Of a stretch of 36,990 nucleotides of DNA, positions 1 through 7,723 are shown one piece after another. Every line of letters begins with the position of its first letter. Position 1 is the first letter of the stretch. The position numbers and the translations under genes were made by a program. Source of the stretch: an uncultured Collinsella sp. (GTDB lineage: Bacteria > Actinomycetota > Coriobacteriia > Coriobacteriales > Coriobacteriaceae); assembly GCA_958346935.1 (NCBI GenBank), contig CATVTM010000012.1, forward strand, positions 1 through 36,990. The letters are read 5' to 3'. Below the pieces are notes generated by a model, which made no database searches, was not told where the DNA came from, and saw only the letters and a list, made by a program, of their open reading frames with translations.

Positions 1-17
1 GGCCACTTAATGTGGCC
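1..17. repeat. Short perfect hairpin at window edge
   Basis: GGCCAC and GTGGCC form a 6-bp stem around the loop TTAAT. There is no T-run after it, so it is not a clear terminator. It may belong to a larger structure cut off by the window edge. Confidence 0.35.
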
Positions 18-28
18 TCCGTCGTGAG

Positions 29-155
29 CAGGACTGTAGAGCAGCAAATTAAACTCCGCGCCGGGCGCCACTCAGCCGGGTGCTCCAACCTAGTGCTCCA
101 TGCGTGCTTTCCGTCTTGCGCAGGACTGTAGAGCAGGAAACTTAATTCCGCGCCG
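29..155 (+). repeat. Pair of 35-bp imperfect direct repeats
   Basis: Positions 29-63 and 121-155 are near-identical. Both start CAGGACTGTAGAGCA, continue through an AT-rich middle, and end TTCCGCGCCG or CTCCGCGCCG. Their starts are 92 bp apart. They lie upstream of the promoter of the amino-acid transporter operon. They could be regulator binding sites or part of a dispersed intergenic repeat; the sequence does not decide between these. Confidence 0.5.
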
Positions 156-184
156 CTCCCCGCCCGCGCCGGGCAAGCCCTCCC

Positions 185-250
185 TTGTACTCCATCTCAC
201 TAAAGTGTATGATTCTGAACGTTACATGACTCACTTTACCTAACTAAAGT
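185..250 (+). promoter_or_regulatory. Candidate promoter and operator of the amino-acid ABC operon
   Basis: TTGTAC (185-190) and TATGAT (208-213) are separated by 17 bp and fit a sigma-70-type promoter, with a weak -35. Between it and the start codon lies a perfect inverted repeat, ACTTTA (233-238) and TAAAGT (245-250) with a 6-bp spacer, placed where a repressor could block transcription. The Shine-Dalgarno GAGGGGG (257-263) follows. Confidence 0.45.
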
Positions 251-269
251 ACTATCGAGGGGGAATACC

Positions 270-1130
270 ATGAATACCGATATGTCTCGTCGTCAGTTTG
301 TTGATCTAGCCGGCTCGCTCGCCACGGTGCTTGGCCTTGGTCTTGTCGGCTGCGGCGGTGGTGCTGGCAAGGGCTCCGCTGCTGGTTCTGCCGCGGCCAA
401 GGATGTGAAGGGCGCCGCGGAGTCCAAGAAGCTCGTGGTGGGCTTTGACAAGTCCTACCCTCCGTACGGCTTTGTGGGCGATGACGGCGAGTACACGGGC
501 TTTGACCTTGACCTTGCCAAGGCCGTTGCCGATAAGCAGGGCTGGGATGTCGATTACGAGGCCATCGATTGGGATGCCAAGGACACGCTGCTCAACTCCG
601 GCGCCATCAACTGCATCTGGAACGGCTTTACCATGGAGGGCCGCGAGGACGACTACACGTTCTCCGAGCCGTATATGCTCAACGAGCAGGTGTTGGTGGT
701 CAAGAAGGACGCGGGTATCAAGAGCTGGGACGATCTTGCCGGCAAGACCGTGATTACCCAGACTGATTCCGCTGCGCAGAATGTGCTCGAGGGCGACCAG
801 AAGGATCTGGCCGCGACGTTTGCCACGCTCGATACCATCGGTGAGTACAACACGGCGTTTATGCAGCTCGAGAGTGGTGCGGTCGATGCCGTTGCCTGTG
901 ACCTCTCGATTGCTCAGTATCAGCTGGCCGCCAAGCCCGATGCCTATACGCAGCTCGACAAGCCGCTGTCCAGCGAGCACTACGCCGTCGGCTTTAAGAA
1001 GGGCGACACCAAGTCGGCCGATGCTGTAACCGAGTCACTCAAGGCGCTCTACGAGGACGGCACGGTCAAGGACCTGTGCGATAAGTATTCAAGCTACGGT
1101 CTATCCTTCGACAACTGGGTTTTGAAATAG
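270..1130 (+). CDS. Amino-acid ABC transporter substrate-binding lipoprotein (Tat-type signal)
   Basis: This is the extracytoplasmic solute-binding protein (family 3, polar amino acids) of the importer encoded by this gene and the next two. Residues 6-13 (SRRQFVDL) form a twin-arginine motif, followed by a hydrophobic stretch and a lipobox LVGC with Cys28, so the protein is probably exported folded by Tat and lipid-anchored. A Gly/Ala/Ser/Lys-rich linker leads to the mature domain, which starts near residue 53 with KLVVGFDKSYPPYGFV, typical of the family; DLAGKTVITQTDSAAQ is the usual hinge region. At 286 aa the length is normal. ATG270 follows GAGGGGG at good spacing; ATG282 is possible but would sit right before the RR motif. 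The ligand cannot be read from the sequence. Confidence 0.93.
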   Translation: MNTDMSRRQFVDLAGSLATVLGLGLVGCGGGAGKGSAAGSAAAKDVKGAAESKKLVVGFDKSYPPYGFVGDDGEYTGFDLDLAKAVADKQGWDVDYEAIDWDAKDTLLNSGAINCIWNGFTMEGREDDYTFSEPYMLNEQVLVVKKDAGIKSWDDLAGKTVITQTDSAAQNVLEGDQKDLAATFATLDTIGEYNTAFMQLESGAVDAVACDLSIAQYQLAAKPDAYTQLDKPLSSEHYAVGFKKGDTKSADAVTESLKALYEDGTVKDLCDKYSSYGLSFDNWVLK

Positions 1131-1230
1131 CCACAGCACCCAACCTTGCGGCTCCAACCCTCCTCGCGTACCAAAGTACGCTTCGTCGGGCTTGTCGCTC
1201 GCAATCTTGGGCACTGTGCCTATTTCAATT
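1121..1230 (+). repeat. Long imperfect stem-loop between binding-protein and permease genes
   Basis: The last codons and stop of the binding-protein gene (about 1121-1150) pair with 1200-1230. The arms share CTATTTCAA, CTGTG, TTGGG and CGCAA blocks, and roughly 25 of 30 positions match. The apex contains a small perfect hairpin, GCGTAC-CAAA-GTACGC (1175-1190). Such intercistronic foldbacks commonly protect or terminate upstream mRNA, giving more binding protein than permease. Confidence 0.6.
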
Positions 1231-1268
1231 AACACCTGCTGTTCCGTTACTGTGAAAGAGAGCTTGGG

Positions 1269-1922
1269 GTGTCTATTCAGGTCATGATGCAGATGCTTGG
1301 CCAGGGATTCTTGGTCAGCTTGCAGCTGTTTGTGCTGACGTTGCTCGGGTCGATTCCGCTGGGAATTCCCGTGGCGTTTATGCGCATGAGCAAAATTGCG
1401 CCGCTTCGCTGGATCGCGCGCATCTATATTTCGGTCATGCGCGGCACGCCGCTCATGCTACAGATGTTTGCCATCTACTTTGCCCCGTACTACGTGTTCG
1501 GCATCTCGCTCACGCCCGATTCCAAGTGGACGGCGTGCGTTGTGGCGTTCATCATCAACTACGCCGGCTACTTTGCCGAGATCTATCGCTCGGGCCTGCA
1601 GTCGATTCCGCGTGGTCAATATGAGGCCGCCGAGGTGCTGGGCTACTCGCGTCTGCAGACATTTTTGTACATCGTGATGCCGCAAGTTGCCAAACGCATT
1701 TTGCCGGCGATGGGCAACGAGATCATCACGCTGGTCAAGGACACGTCGCTGGCGTTCGCCATCGGCGTGGGCGAGATGTTCTCGACGGCCAAGGCGCTGG
1801 TCGCCTCGCAGGTGAGCATGGTGCCGTTTGCAATCGCGGCGCTGATCTACTGGGTCTTTAACTTTGTGGTCGAGATGCTGCTGGGCGCCGCCGAAAAGAA
1901 GCTGGACTATTATCATGACTAA
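1269..1922 (+). CDS. Amino-acid ABC transporter permease
   Basis: Inner-membrane permease of the HisM/GlnP type for polar amino acids. The 217-residue protein has several hydrophobic segments. The cytoplasmic EAA loop is visible near residues 117-146 (QYEAAEVLGYSRLQTF followed by MPQ), where the ATPase docks. TPLMLQMF near residue 60 and GNEIITLVKDTSLAFAIG are also family-typical. I chose the GTG start at 1269 because GAGAG lies about 6 nt upstream; ATG1284 and ATG1287 lack a comparable site. The 3' end overlaps the ATPase start by 8 nt, indicating translational coupling. The GC-rich hairpin upstream separates it from the binding-protein gene. Confidence 0.93.
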   Translation: MSIQVMMQMLGQGFLVSLQLFVLTLLGSIPLGIPVAFMRMSKIAPLRWIARIYISVMRGTPLMLQMFAIYFAPYYVFGISLTPDSKWTACVVAFIINYAGYFAEIYRSGLQSIPRGQYEAAEVLGYSRLQTFLYIVMPQVAKRILPAMGNEIITLVKDTSLAFAIGVGEMFSTAKALVASQVSMVPFAIAALIYWVFNFVVEMLLGAAEKKLDYYHD

Positions 1923-2679
1923 CTCAGTGATGAAAATCGAAAGCGCGCGCAAGGCGTTTGGCGTCAATGAGGTGCTCAAGGATATCTCGCTCGAGGTCAA
2001 GCGTGGCGAGGTCGTGGCGATTATCGGGCCTTCGGGCGGCGGTAAGTCAACGCTGTTGCGCTGCGCTACGCTGCTCGAGATGCTCGACGGCGGCTCGCTT
2101 TCGTTTGGCGACCTTGCGGTTGCGACGGATGCGGGATCGGGCGCGGTCTATGCGAAGGGAGATGTTCCCAAGCAGGCGCGCTCGCGATTCGGCCTGGTGT
2201 TCCAAAATTACAACCTGTTCCCGCACTATACCGTGATGAAAAACATCATCGACGCGCCGATCCGCGTGCTCAAGTGCCCGCGCGAGCAGGCGGAAGCCCG
2301 TGCGCACGAGCTGATTGCGCAGATGGGGCTTGTGGGCAACGAAAACAAAGTTCCGTGTGAGCTTTCGGGCGGTCAGCAGCAACGCGTGAGTATTGCCCGC
2401 GCCCTAGCGCTCGACCCAGAGATCCTGTTCTTTGACGAGCCGACTTCGGCGCTCGATCCCGAGCTGACGGCCGAGGTGCTGCGTGTCATTAAGGACCTGG
2501 CGGCGCAGAATATGACGATGGTAATCGTGACCCACGCGATGCAATTTGCACGCGATGTTGCCGACCGCGTGGTCTTTATGGACGGCGGTCGCATTGTCGA
2601 GGAGGGGCCTGCCGAGCAGGTCATAGACCATCCGCGCGAGCGGCGCACACGTGAGTTCTTGAGCCGTATCGAGGGATAG
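1915..2679 (+). CDS. Amino-acid ABC transporter ATP-binding protein
   Basis: ATPase subunit that powers the importer at the cytoplasmic face. All motifs are intact: Walker A GPSGGGKST, Q-loop QNYNLFPHYTV, signature LSGGQQQR, Walker B ILFFDEP, D-loop SALD and H-loop THAM. This is the GlnQ/HisP/ArtP group. ATG1915 overlaps the permease stop codon (TAA 1920-1922), which supports coupled translation; the open frame runs further upstream but only inside the permease gene. The 254-aa length is typical. A strong terminator follows, closing a three-gene operon. Confidence 0.94.
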   Translation: MTNSVMKIESARKAFGVNEVLKDISLEVKRGEVVAIIGPSGGGKSTLLRCATLLEMLDGGSLSFGDLAVATDAGSGAVYAKGDVPKQARSRFGLVFQNYNLFPHYTVMKNIIDAPIRVLKCPREQAEARAHELIAQMGLVGNENKVPCELSGGQQQRVSIARALALDPEILFFDEPTSALDPELTAEVLRVIKDLAAQNMTMVIVTHAMQFARDVADRVVFMDGGRIVEEGPAEQVIDHPRERRTREFLSRIEG

Positions 2680-2712
2680 GCTCAGGTATTTACGCAACTA
2701 TTAATTGAGGCG

Positions 2713-2751
2713 AAGCCGCCACAGGTCTTACGGTCTGTGGCGGCTTTTTGT
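2713..2751 (+). terminator. Intrinsic terminator of the amino-acid ABC operon
   Basis: A perfect 12-bp stem, AAGCCGCCACAG (2713-2724) with CTGTGGCGGCTT (2735-2746), is followed by TTTTTGTTT. Confidence 0.92.
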
Positions 2752-2989
2752 TTACATCGACGGGGTTCAATAATTGCCTCACAAGCTTGTCTCTTCCTCT
2801 CGCCGCTTGTATTCATACGTGTGCCGAAAGGTATGCATGGACAGCCGCCCGTGAGGGTAGGGTGGTGGCATAGGACATTTGGAGGGTGAGTCGGCTCGGC
2901 TGCCGACCATGCTGCTCCCGGGACGGCACCGACCGCGAACTCTCCCCGTTGGCGTCGCGCATTGCGCGCGGCCCTGCAAGGAGGTCATC
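2752..2989 (+). promoter_or_regulatory. GC-rich 5' region of the EF-G-like gene, possibly structured
   Basis: About 240 bp without a convincing gene. It contains a perfect 6-bp hairpin GTCGGC-TCGGCT-GCCGAC (2890-2907) and a second GC palindrome around 2957-2972 just before the Shine-Dalgarno AAGGAGG (2979-2985). The frame of the downstream gene stays open upstream to a TTG at 2879, but that start has no ribosome site. I recognise no known riboswitch. Confidence 0.35.
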
Positions 2990-5065
2990 ATGGGTGCTCC
3001 CAAGACCGGTAACGTAAGGAACGTGGTGCTCGTAGGCCAAGGCGGGGTGGGCAAGACTTCACTCGCCGAGGCCATGCTCCACCTTTCCGGCAAGACCGCC
3101 CGCCTGGGCGGCCACGACGGCACCAAGCCCACGCTCGACTATGACCCCGAAGAGGTCAAGCGTGCATTTTCCATCTCGACGACCATCGCGCCGATCGACT
3201 GGAAGGGCGCGCGCATCAATGTGCTCGATGCCCCGTGCTACCCCGATTTTATCGGCGACGCCTTTGCCGCGATGAGCGTCTGCGAGACGGCTCTGTTTGT
3301 GGTCGACGCCGAGGCCGGCCCGCAGCCCACGACGGTTAAGCTTTGGTACGCCGCCGAGGACCTGCGCCTGGCGCGTGCGGTGTTCGTGAACCGCCTGTCG
3401 CGTCCCGAGGCCAGCTTTGCGACCACGATGGGCCTGCTGCGGGAGCGTTTTGGCACGCGTTTGGGTGCCGTGACCCTCCCCTGGGGCGAGGGCGAGGACT
3501 TTGACGGCATTATCGACCTGGTGCGTATGAAGGCGCGCCACTGCAACGGCACCGAGGCCGTTGAGTCGGAGATTCCCGAGGAGTATCGTGCCCAGGCCGA
3601 GGAAGCCCACGACCATCTGTGCGAGCTGGTGGCCGAGGCTGACGACGAACTGATGATGAAGTACTTGGAAGGCGAGGAGACGCTGACGCAGGAGGAGCTT
3701 GAAGGCCTGCTGTCGAAGGCGATTGCCGAGCGCATCTTTGTGCCGGTCTTTGCGGGCGATTGCATTAAGGAACAGGGCGTCAACTCGCTGATGGACGATA
3801 TTGCCACGTACTTCCCGGCGCCGACGGACTACGGCGAGATGCCGCTCATCGACGGCGACTCGCTCAAGATCTCGAGTGACGATGACCGCCCGGTGGCGTT
3901 TGTGTTTAAGACCCTGGCCGATCCGCAGCAGGGTCGCATCAGCTTTATCAAGGTGCTGACGGGCACGCTTGAGCCGGGCCTTGAGCTAATCAATGCGCGT
4001 ACCCGCAAGAGCGATCGTCTGGCTCACCTGTATGTGATGTGCGGCCGCGACATGACCGAGGTCGGTCACGCCTATGCCGGCGATATCATCGTGGCGCCCA
4101 AGCTGGCGGCCGAGACGGGCGATACGCTCTCGATTACCGGCAAGGTCGAGGCTGCGGCGTTTAAGTTCCCCAACTCGCAGTACCGCATTGCCATCGAGGC
4201 CGAGAATCGCGGGGACGAAGAGAAGCTCTACACGTTTATCGAGAAGGCCTGTAAGGCCGATCCGACTATGAGCATCGACCGTGACGAGGAGACCGGCCAG
4301 ACCATTATCTCCGCCGTGGGTGAGGCGCAGGTTTCGGTGCTGCTCAACCGTTTGGAGGACCGTACCAAGGTCGTGGCCAAGAGCGTGCCGATCCGCATTC
4401 CGTATCGCGAGACCATTCGCCGTACGGCAAGCGCGCAGGGCCGCCACAAGAAGCAGACCGGTGGCGCCGGTCAGTATGGCGACTGCTGGCTGCGCGTTGA
4501 GCCGCTCATTGGGCCCGACGGCACGAGCGATGGCTATGAGTTTGTAGACGAGGTCGTGGGTGGCCGCATCCCGCGCTCGCTCATCCCCGCCGTGGACAAG
4601 GGTGTCCAGGAGACCATGAAGGACGGCATCATTGCCGGCTACCCGCTCACGGGCATTCGCGTGGCTGTGTACGACGGCTCGTATCACAGCGTCGACTCCA
4701 ACGAGATGGCGTTCCGCGCGGCGGCTCGCATCGGCCTGCGCAAGGCGTGCGCCGATGCCGACCCGGTGGTGCTGGAGCCCATCGAGGAAATCACGGTGAC
4801 TATCCCCGAGAGCTACGCCGGCGCCGTGATGGGCGACATCTCGGCATCGCGCGGTCGCGTGACGGGCATGGAGACCGATGAGCGCGGCGACACCGTGGTC
4901 ATCGCCCAGGCGCCGCTGGCCGAGTTGACGGATTACTCGACGCGCCTGCGCTCTATCACGCGCGGCACGGGTGACTTTACCATGAAGCCCGCTGGCTATG
5001 AGCAGGTTCCCTATGACGTTCAGGCCAAGCTGGTCGAGCGCTATGAGGAGGGTCGCGCCAAGTAG
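2990..5065 (+). CDS. Elongation factor G-like protein with degenerate GTPase motifs
   Basis: This is a 691-aa paralog of EF-G with all five domains. The G domain starts with a good P-loop (GQGGVGKTS, residues 16-24). Domain II follows around residue 290, and domain IV is marked by GRHKKQTGGAGQYGD. The G3 motif, normally DTPGH, reads DAPCYPDF (80-87), so the glycine and the catalytic histidine are missing. The G4 motif NKxD reads NRLS (134-137). It resembles the actinobacterial EF-G2 group, at least one member of which is reported to lack ribosome-stimulated GTPase activity. A role in normal elongation is therefore unlikely; a ribosome-binding regulatory role is possible. ATG2990 follows a near-consensus AAGGAGG. 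It is monocistronic, with terminators on both sides. Confidence 0.88.
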   Translation: MGAPKTGNVRNVVLVGQGGVGKTSLAEAMLHLSGKTARLGGHDGTKPTLDYDPEEVKRAFSISTTIAPIDWKGARINVLDAPCYPDFIGDAFAAMSVCETALFVVDAEAGPQPTTVKLWYAAEDLRLARAVFVNRLSRPEASFATTMGLLRERFGTRLGAVTLPWGEGEDFDGIIDLVRMKARHCNGTEAVESEIPEEYRAQAEEAHDHLCELVAEADDELMMKYLEGEETLTQEELEGLLSKAIAERIFVPVFAGDCIKEQGVNSLMDDIATYFPAPTDYGEMPLIDGDSLKISSDDDRPVAFVFKTLADPQQGRISFIKVLTGTLEPGLELINARTRKSDRLAHLYVMCGRDMTEVGHAYAGDIIVAPKLAAETGDTLSITGKVEAAAFKFPNSQYRIAIEAENRGDEEKLYTFIEKACKADPTMSIDRDEETGQTIISAVGEAQVSVLLNRLEDRTKVVAKSVPIRIPYRETIRRTASAQGRHKKQTGGAGQYGDCWLRVEPLIGPDGTSDGYEFVDEVVGGRIPRSLIPAVDKGVQETMKDGIIAGYPLTGIRVAVYDGSYHSVDSNEMAFRAAARIGLRKACADADPVVLEPIEEITVTIPESYAGAVMGDISASRGRVTGMETDERGDTVVIAQAPLAELTDYSTRLRSITRGTGDFTMKPAGYEQVPYDVQAKLVERYEEGRAK

Positions 5066-5098
5066 CGTGCGATTTTGCCTGCAATGTAGGTGCTGACG

Positions 5099-5133
5099 AA
5101 AGGGCCGCCTTGGGTAACCGGGGCGGCCTTATT
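5099..5133 (+). terminator. Terminator of the EF-G-like gene
   Basis: GGCCGCC (5103-5109) pairs with GGCGGCC (5122-5128) and is followed by TTATTTGATT. It lies between convergent genes and may act on both strands. Confidence 0.7.
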
Positions 5134-5139
5134 TGATTC

Positions 5140-5172
5140 CTTGGGGACGGAGGAAAACGGATCATTTTTTGG
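5140..5172 (+). repeat. REP-like fragment with GGGGACGG core
   Basis: The segment starts TTGGGGACGGAGGAAAACGG and ends in a T-run. It resembles the GGGGACAGG-type intergenic repeats elsewhere in the window and does not belong to either neighbouring gene. Family membership is inference. Confidence 0.35.
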
Positions 5173-5194
5173 GTTACGGGCAGCTTGGTCGGCC

Positions 5195-6178
5195 CTAAAC
5201 TCCCGAGGTCTGGTTGCGGCCGGTGGCGTAGTCGATCTGCACATGCGGCTGCAGGTTGTAGCAGTACACGTGGAAGCAGAGGGTCTTGCCGTGGTCCTCG
5301 ATCGATTGCGCCTCAAGGCGCACGCCACGGCAGACAAGTTCCTCTTCGTTATACATGGGCGTGACGCGGTAGAGCACATGGTTGCCCGTGTCGCGGATGT
5401 AGCCGAGAATCTGCTCCTCAAACGGCAGCATGCCCGTTTCGTTGAGATAGCGCGTGCCGGTGAGGAGATTTTTGCGGTTGGCGTTTTCGCCGCAGAGCGA
5501 CCAGGCGATAAGGTGGCAGCGGTTGTAGAGGCTCTGGCCTGGAATAAAGTCGTAGCGCTGCTGGTGCCAACCGGCAGGATGGATACGCGAGATATCGCCG
5601 CGCTCGCCTTGACCGAGTGATTCGGGGCCCACGCAGGCGAGTGCTTTGCGGGTGCGGCCCAGGCTGTCGAGCTTGGAGAACTTCTTAAAGCAGCCCTCTT
5701 CTGTAGCGCGCTCGTATTCATCGAGCGTGAATGATGGTGTGCCGAGCGGGTGCGTGCTGTCGGCGCGAAGGGCAACGTAGGGGTTGCCGGCGTAGTCGGG
5801 AATGCTGCTGAGATAAACACCGCGGGCGCGGTTGAGGTCGGGGTTTTCGACCTCGTCGATGGGGGTGGCGGCACTGTCCGCGGAAACGTCGTCATCGGTG
5901 TCGGTTGCGGCGGAATCGGAGCCATCGCCAGAGTCCTGGCCGTTTTGAGGGTCCGGGGAGCTCGCCGTTCCCGATTCGAGCCGGGCAACCAGGTCTGCCT
6001 CGTCGTCGGTGCGGCTGGGGCTCTCGTTTTGTTTTTCGGCCAGAGCCGCCGCTTGCTCATCGCTTTGCGGCGACAGCAGCTTGGGCGCCCCGTCAAGCGA
6101 TCCCGTAAACAGCGCAAACCCTAGCACCACGGTGGTGCCGATGGAAAGTATTTGCTTGTAGGCGGGCTTGCGCGACAT
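5195..6178 (-). CDS. Secreted or membrane-anchored DNA/RNA non-specific endonuclease (EndA type)
   Basis: Predicted extracellular nuclease of the betabetaalpha-metal fold. Residues 10-27 form a hydrophobic signal or anchor segment. Residues 35-115 are a low-complexity acidic Ser/Asp/Ala linker. The catalytic domain occupies about 120-327. The DRGH motif appears as YNRCHL with the presumed general base His222, as in streptococcal EndA-like proteins where the first residue of the motif is Asn. The downstream segment GENANRKNLLTGTRYLN supplies the metal-binding Asn. Likely roles are nutrient scavenging from DNA or processing of incoming DNA; no competence gene is adjacent. The start at 6178 has AGGAG about 6 nt upstream. 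The gene is monocistronic. Confidence 0.85.
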   Translation of the reverse strand: MSRKPAYKQILSIGTTVVLGFALFTGSLDGAPKLLSPQSDEQAAALAEKQNESPSRTDDEADLVARLESGTASSPDPQNGQDSGDGSDSAATDTDDDVSADSAATPIDEVENPDLNRARGVYLSSIPDYAGNPYVALRADSTHPLGTPSFTLDEYERATEEGCFKKFSKLDSLGRTRKALACVGPESLGQGERGDISRIHPAGWHQQRYDFIPGQSLYNRCHLIAWSLCGENANRKNLLTGTRYLNETGMLPFEEQILGYIRDTGNHVLYRVTPMYNEEELVCRGVRLEAQSIEDHGKTLCFHVYCYNLQPHVQIDYATGRNQTSGV

Positions 6179-6297
6179 TGAGGCTCCTGGATGGACGGTT
6201 GGGAATCTACCAGTCTAGCAGGAGCCGGCAAGGGCCGTTCTGTCGAACAAATACTTAAGATTTGAGACAAACGCTACTGATTCATTTGTCCCGCGGT

Positions 6298-7308
6298 CTA
6301 GATCGAGGTGGAGTCGAGCCAGTTGAGCTTGCACTCGAGAATGCGCTGCTCGCCGGGTTCGCTGCTTCCGTCAAGTAGGGCGAGCAGCATCTCGGCTGCT
6401 TCGCGACCTTCTTGGTCGACGGGCTCGATGATGGTGGAGACGGTCGGTGTGGTGAGATTAGTCCAGTCTTCGCAGTTGAGTCCCAAAAGGCCGATTTGCT
6501 GCGGAAGCAGATGGGCCATTGGCTGGAGGGCCTTGTAGACACGGGGAAGTGCCCACTGATTTTGCACGAAGATAAGGGTTCGCTTGGCGGGATTGAACTT
6601 GAATTTAAAGTATTCGGTGAGCTCGTTGATTGACGGCTTGTTGTGATCGATGGGAATCGCTTTGTAGAGCTGCCCGTTCGCTGCCAGCGCCTCGGCATAC
6701 CCCTGAAAACGCTCCATGCGGGTGCGCATTTCGGTCATGTTGGCGGCAATGGAAAAGAAATCTTCGTAGCCGGCGTCGAGGAGTGCCTGTGTGGCGTTGT
6801 ACACGCCGTCGTAAAGGTTGGTTTTGATCCAGCTGGTACCTGGGCTATAGATGGCCGCATCGAAAAAGACGACCGGCTTGCCGGCGCGTCTAATGCGGTC
6901 ATGCACGGCTTTGAAGTTTGCCGTGGGCTGGATGATAAAGCCATCGACGCCCAGCGAGAGCATCTTGTCGACGTACATGAGCTCGGTCTCGGGGTTAAAG
7001 TTGCTCGTGCAAACGACCGCCTGGTAGCCCGCGGGGAGCATGACCTGCTCCATGCCATTGAGAACGAGCCCCGCCCATTTGTTGGTGTTATCCAAAATGA
7101 TGATGGCAATGACGTGGGTTTGCTTGCCGGTGAGCGTCTGCGCTTGGGCGTTGGGAACGTATCCGAGTTCCTTAATGACGCGCGCGATTTTGTTCTGCGT
7201 CTTCTCGCTAAGCTTTTCTCGTTTGTCGTTGAGGTAATACGAGACGCTTGCCGTCGAGGTTCCCGCCTCTCGAGCGACGTCTGCGATCGTAACGCGCTGT
7301 TTTGCCAC
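6298..7308 (-). CDS. LacI-family transcriptional regulator of the divergent PTS operon
   Basis: DNA-binding repressor. The N-terminal helix-turn-helix reads TIADVAREAGTSTASVSYYLN, followed by the hinge helix region YVPNAQAQTL and a periplasmic-binding-protein-like effector domain. I chose a GTG start at 7308 because GGAAGGAG sits 5 nt upstream on this strand. The in-frame ATG at 7344 would add twelve residues and place the ribosome site inside the coding region. The gene is divergent from the PTS operon with a 415-bp shared upstream region, so it is the obvious candidate to control it in response to the imported sugar or its phosphate. Length is 336 aa, normal for the family. Confidence 0.9.
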   Translation of the reverse strand: MAKQRVTIADVAREAGTSTASVSYYLNDKREKLSEKTQNKIARVIKELGYVPNAQAQTLTGKQTHVIAIIILDNTNKWAGLVLNGMEQVMLPAGYQAVVCTSNFNPETELMYVDKMLSLGVDGFIIQPTANFKAVHDRIRRAGKPVVFFDAAIYSPGTSWIKTNLYDGVYNATQALLDAGYEDFFSIAANMTEMRTRMERFQGYAEALAANGQLYKAIPIDHNKPSINELTEYFKFKFNPAKRTLIFVQNQWALPRVYKALQPMAHLLPQQIGLLGLNCEDWTNLTTPTVSTIIEPVDQEGREAAEMLLALLDGSSEPGEQRILECKLNWLDSTSI

Positions 7309-7723
7309 AGCGACTCCTTCCGACAGATGAGCATTTTCCAACATGATGACTTTGAGTCTTGGTGAAGGATACGCTTCGGTGAGCGGCTTTTTCCTTTCAT
7401 ATGAGTATGCAACAAATGCGGCATACGGGTGGGGGCGAAATTTGTGACCGGCATGCGTATCTGCCGTCTACCGAGAAAATCAAATACTTCTTGACTTTTG
7501 AAATCGAGGGCAAAATCGCAGGATTCATTTTTGGTTAAACGCATAACTAAATCGCATAACCAACGCTCTGACCTGCGCGTTTACCGAAATAAGCTGGCAT
7601 TAAGAAAAACGAGCACCTATATTGTTCTTGTCGAAAAGACAGCAAGTCCAAACGGCAGGGGATGCTCCGGAGGCCTCCGCAAACGGTGTCTTGCGCACGC
7701 AACTCTATGAAAAGAGGGAAGCA
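7309..7723. promoter_or_regulatory. Divergent control region between LacI gene and PTS operon
   Basis: A 415-bp AT-richer region with no supported gene. TTGACT (7491-7496) could be a -35 towards the PTS operon but lacks a good -10; TATATT (7618-7623) is another candidate -10. GGTTAAACGCATAAC and ATCGCATAACC (7533-7561) form an imperfect palindrome that also carries a CGCATAAC direct repeat, a plausible LacI-type operator. The leader from about 7625 to 7723 contains a GC palindrome near 7669. Confidence 0.45.
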
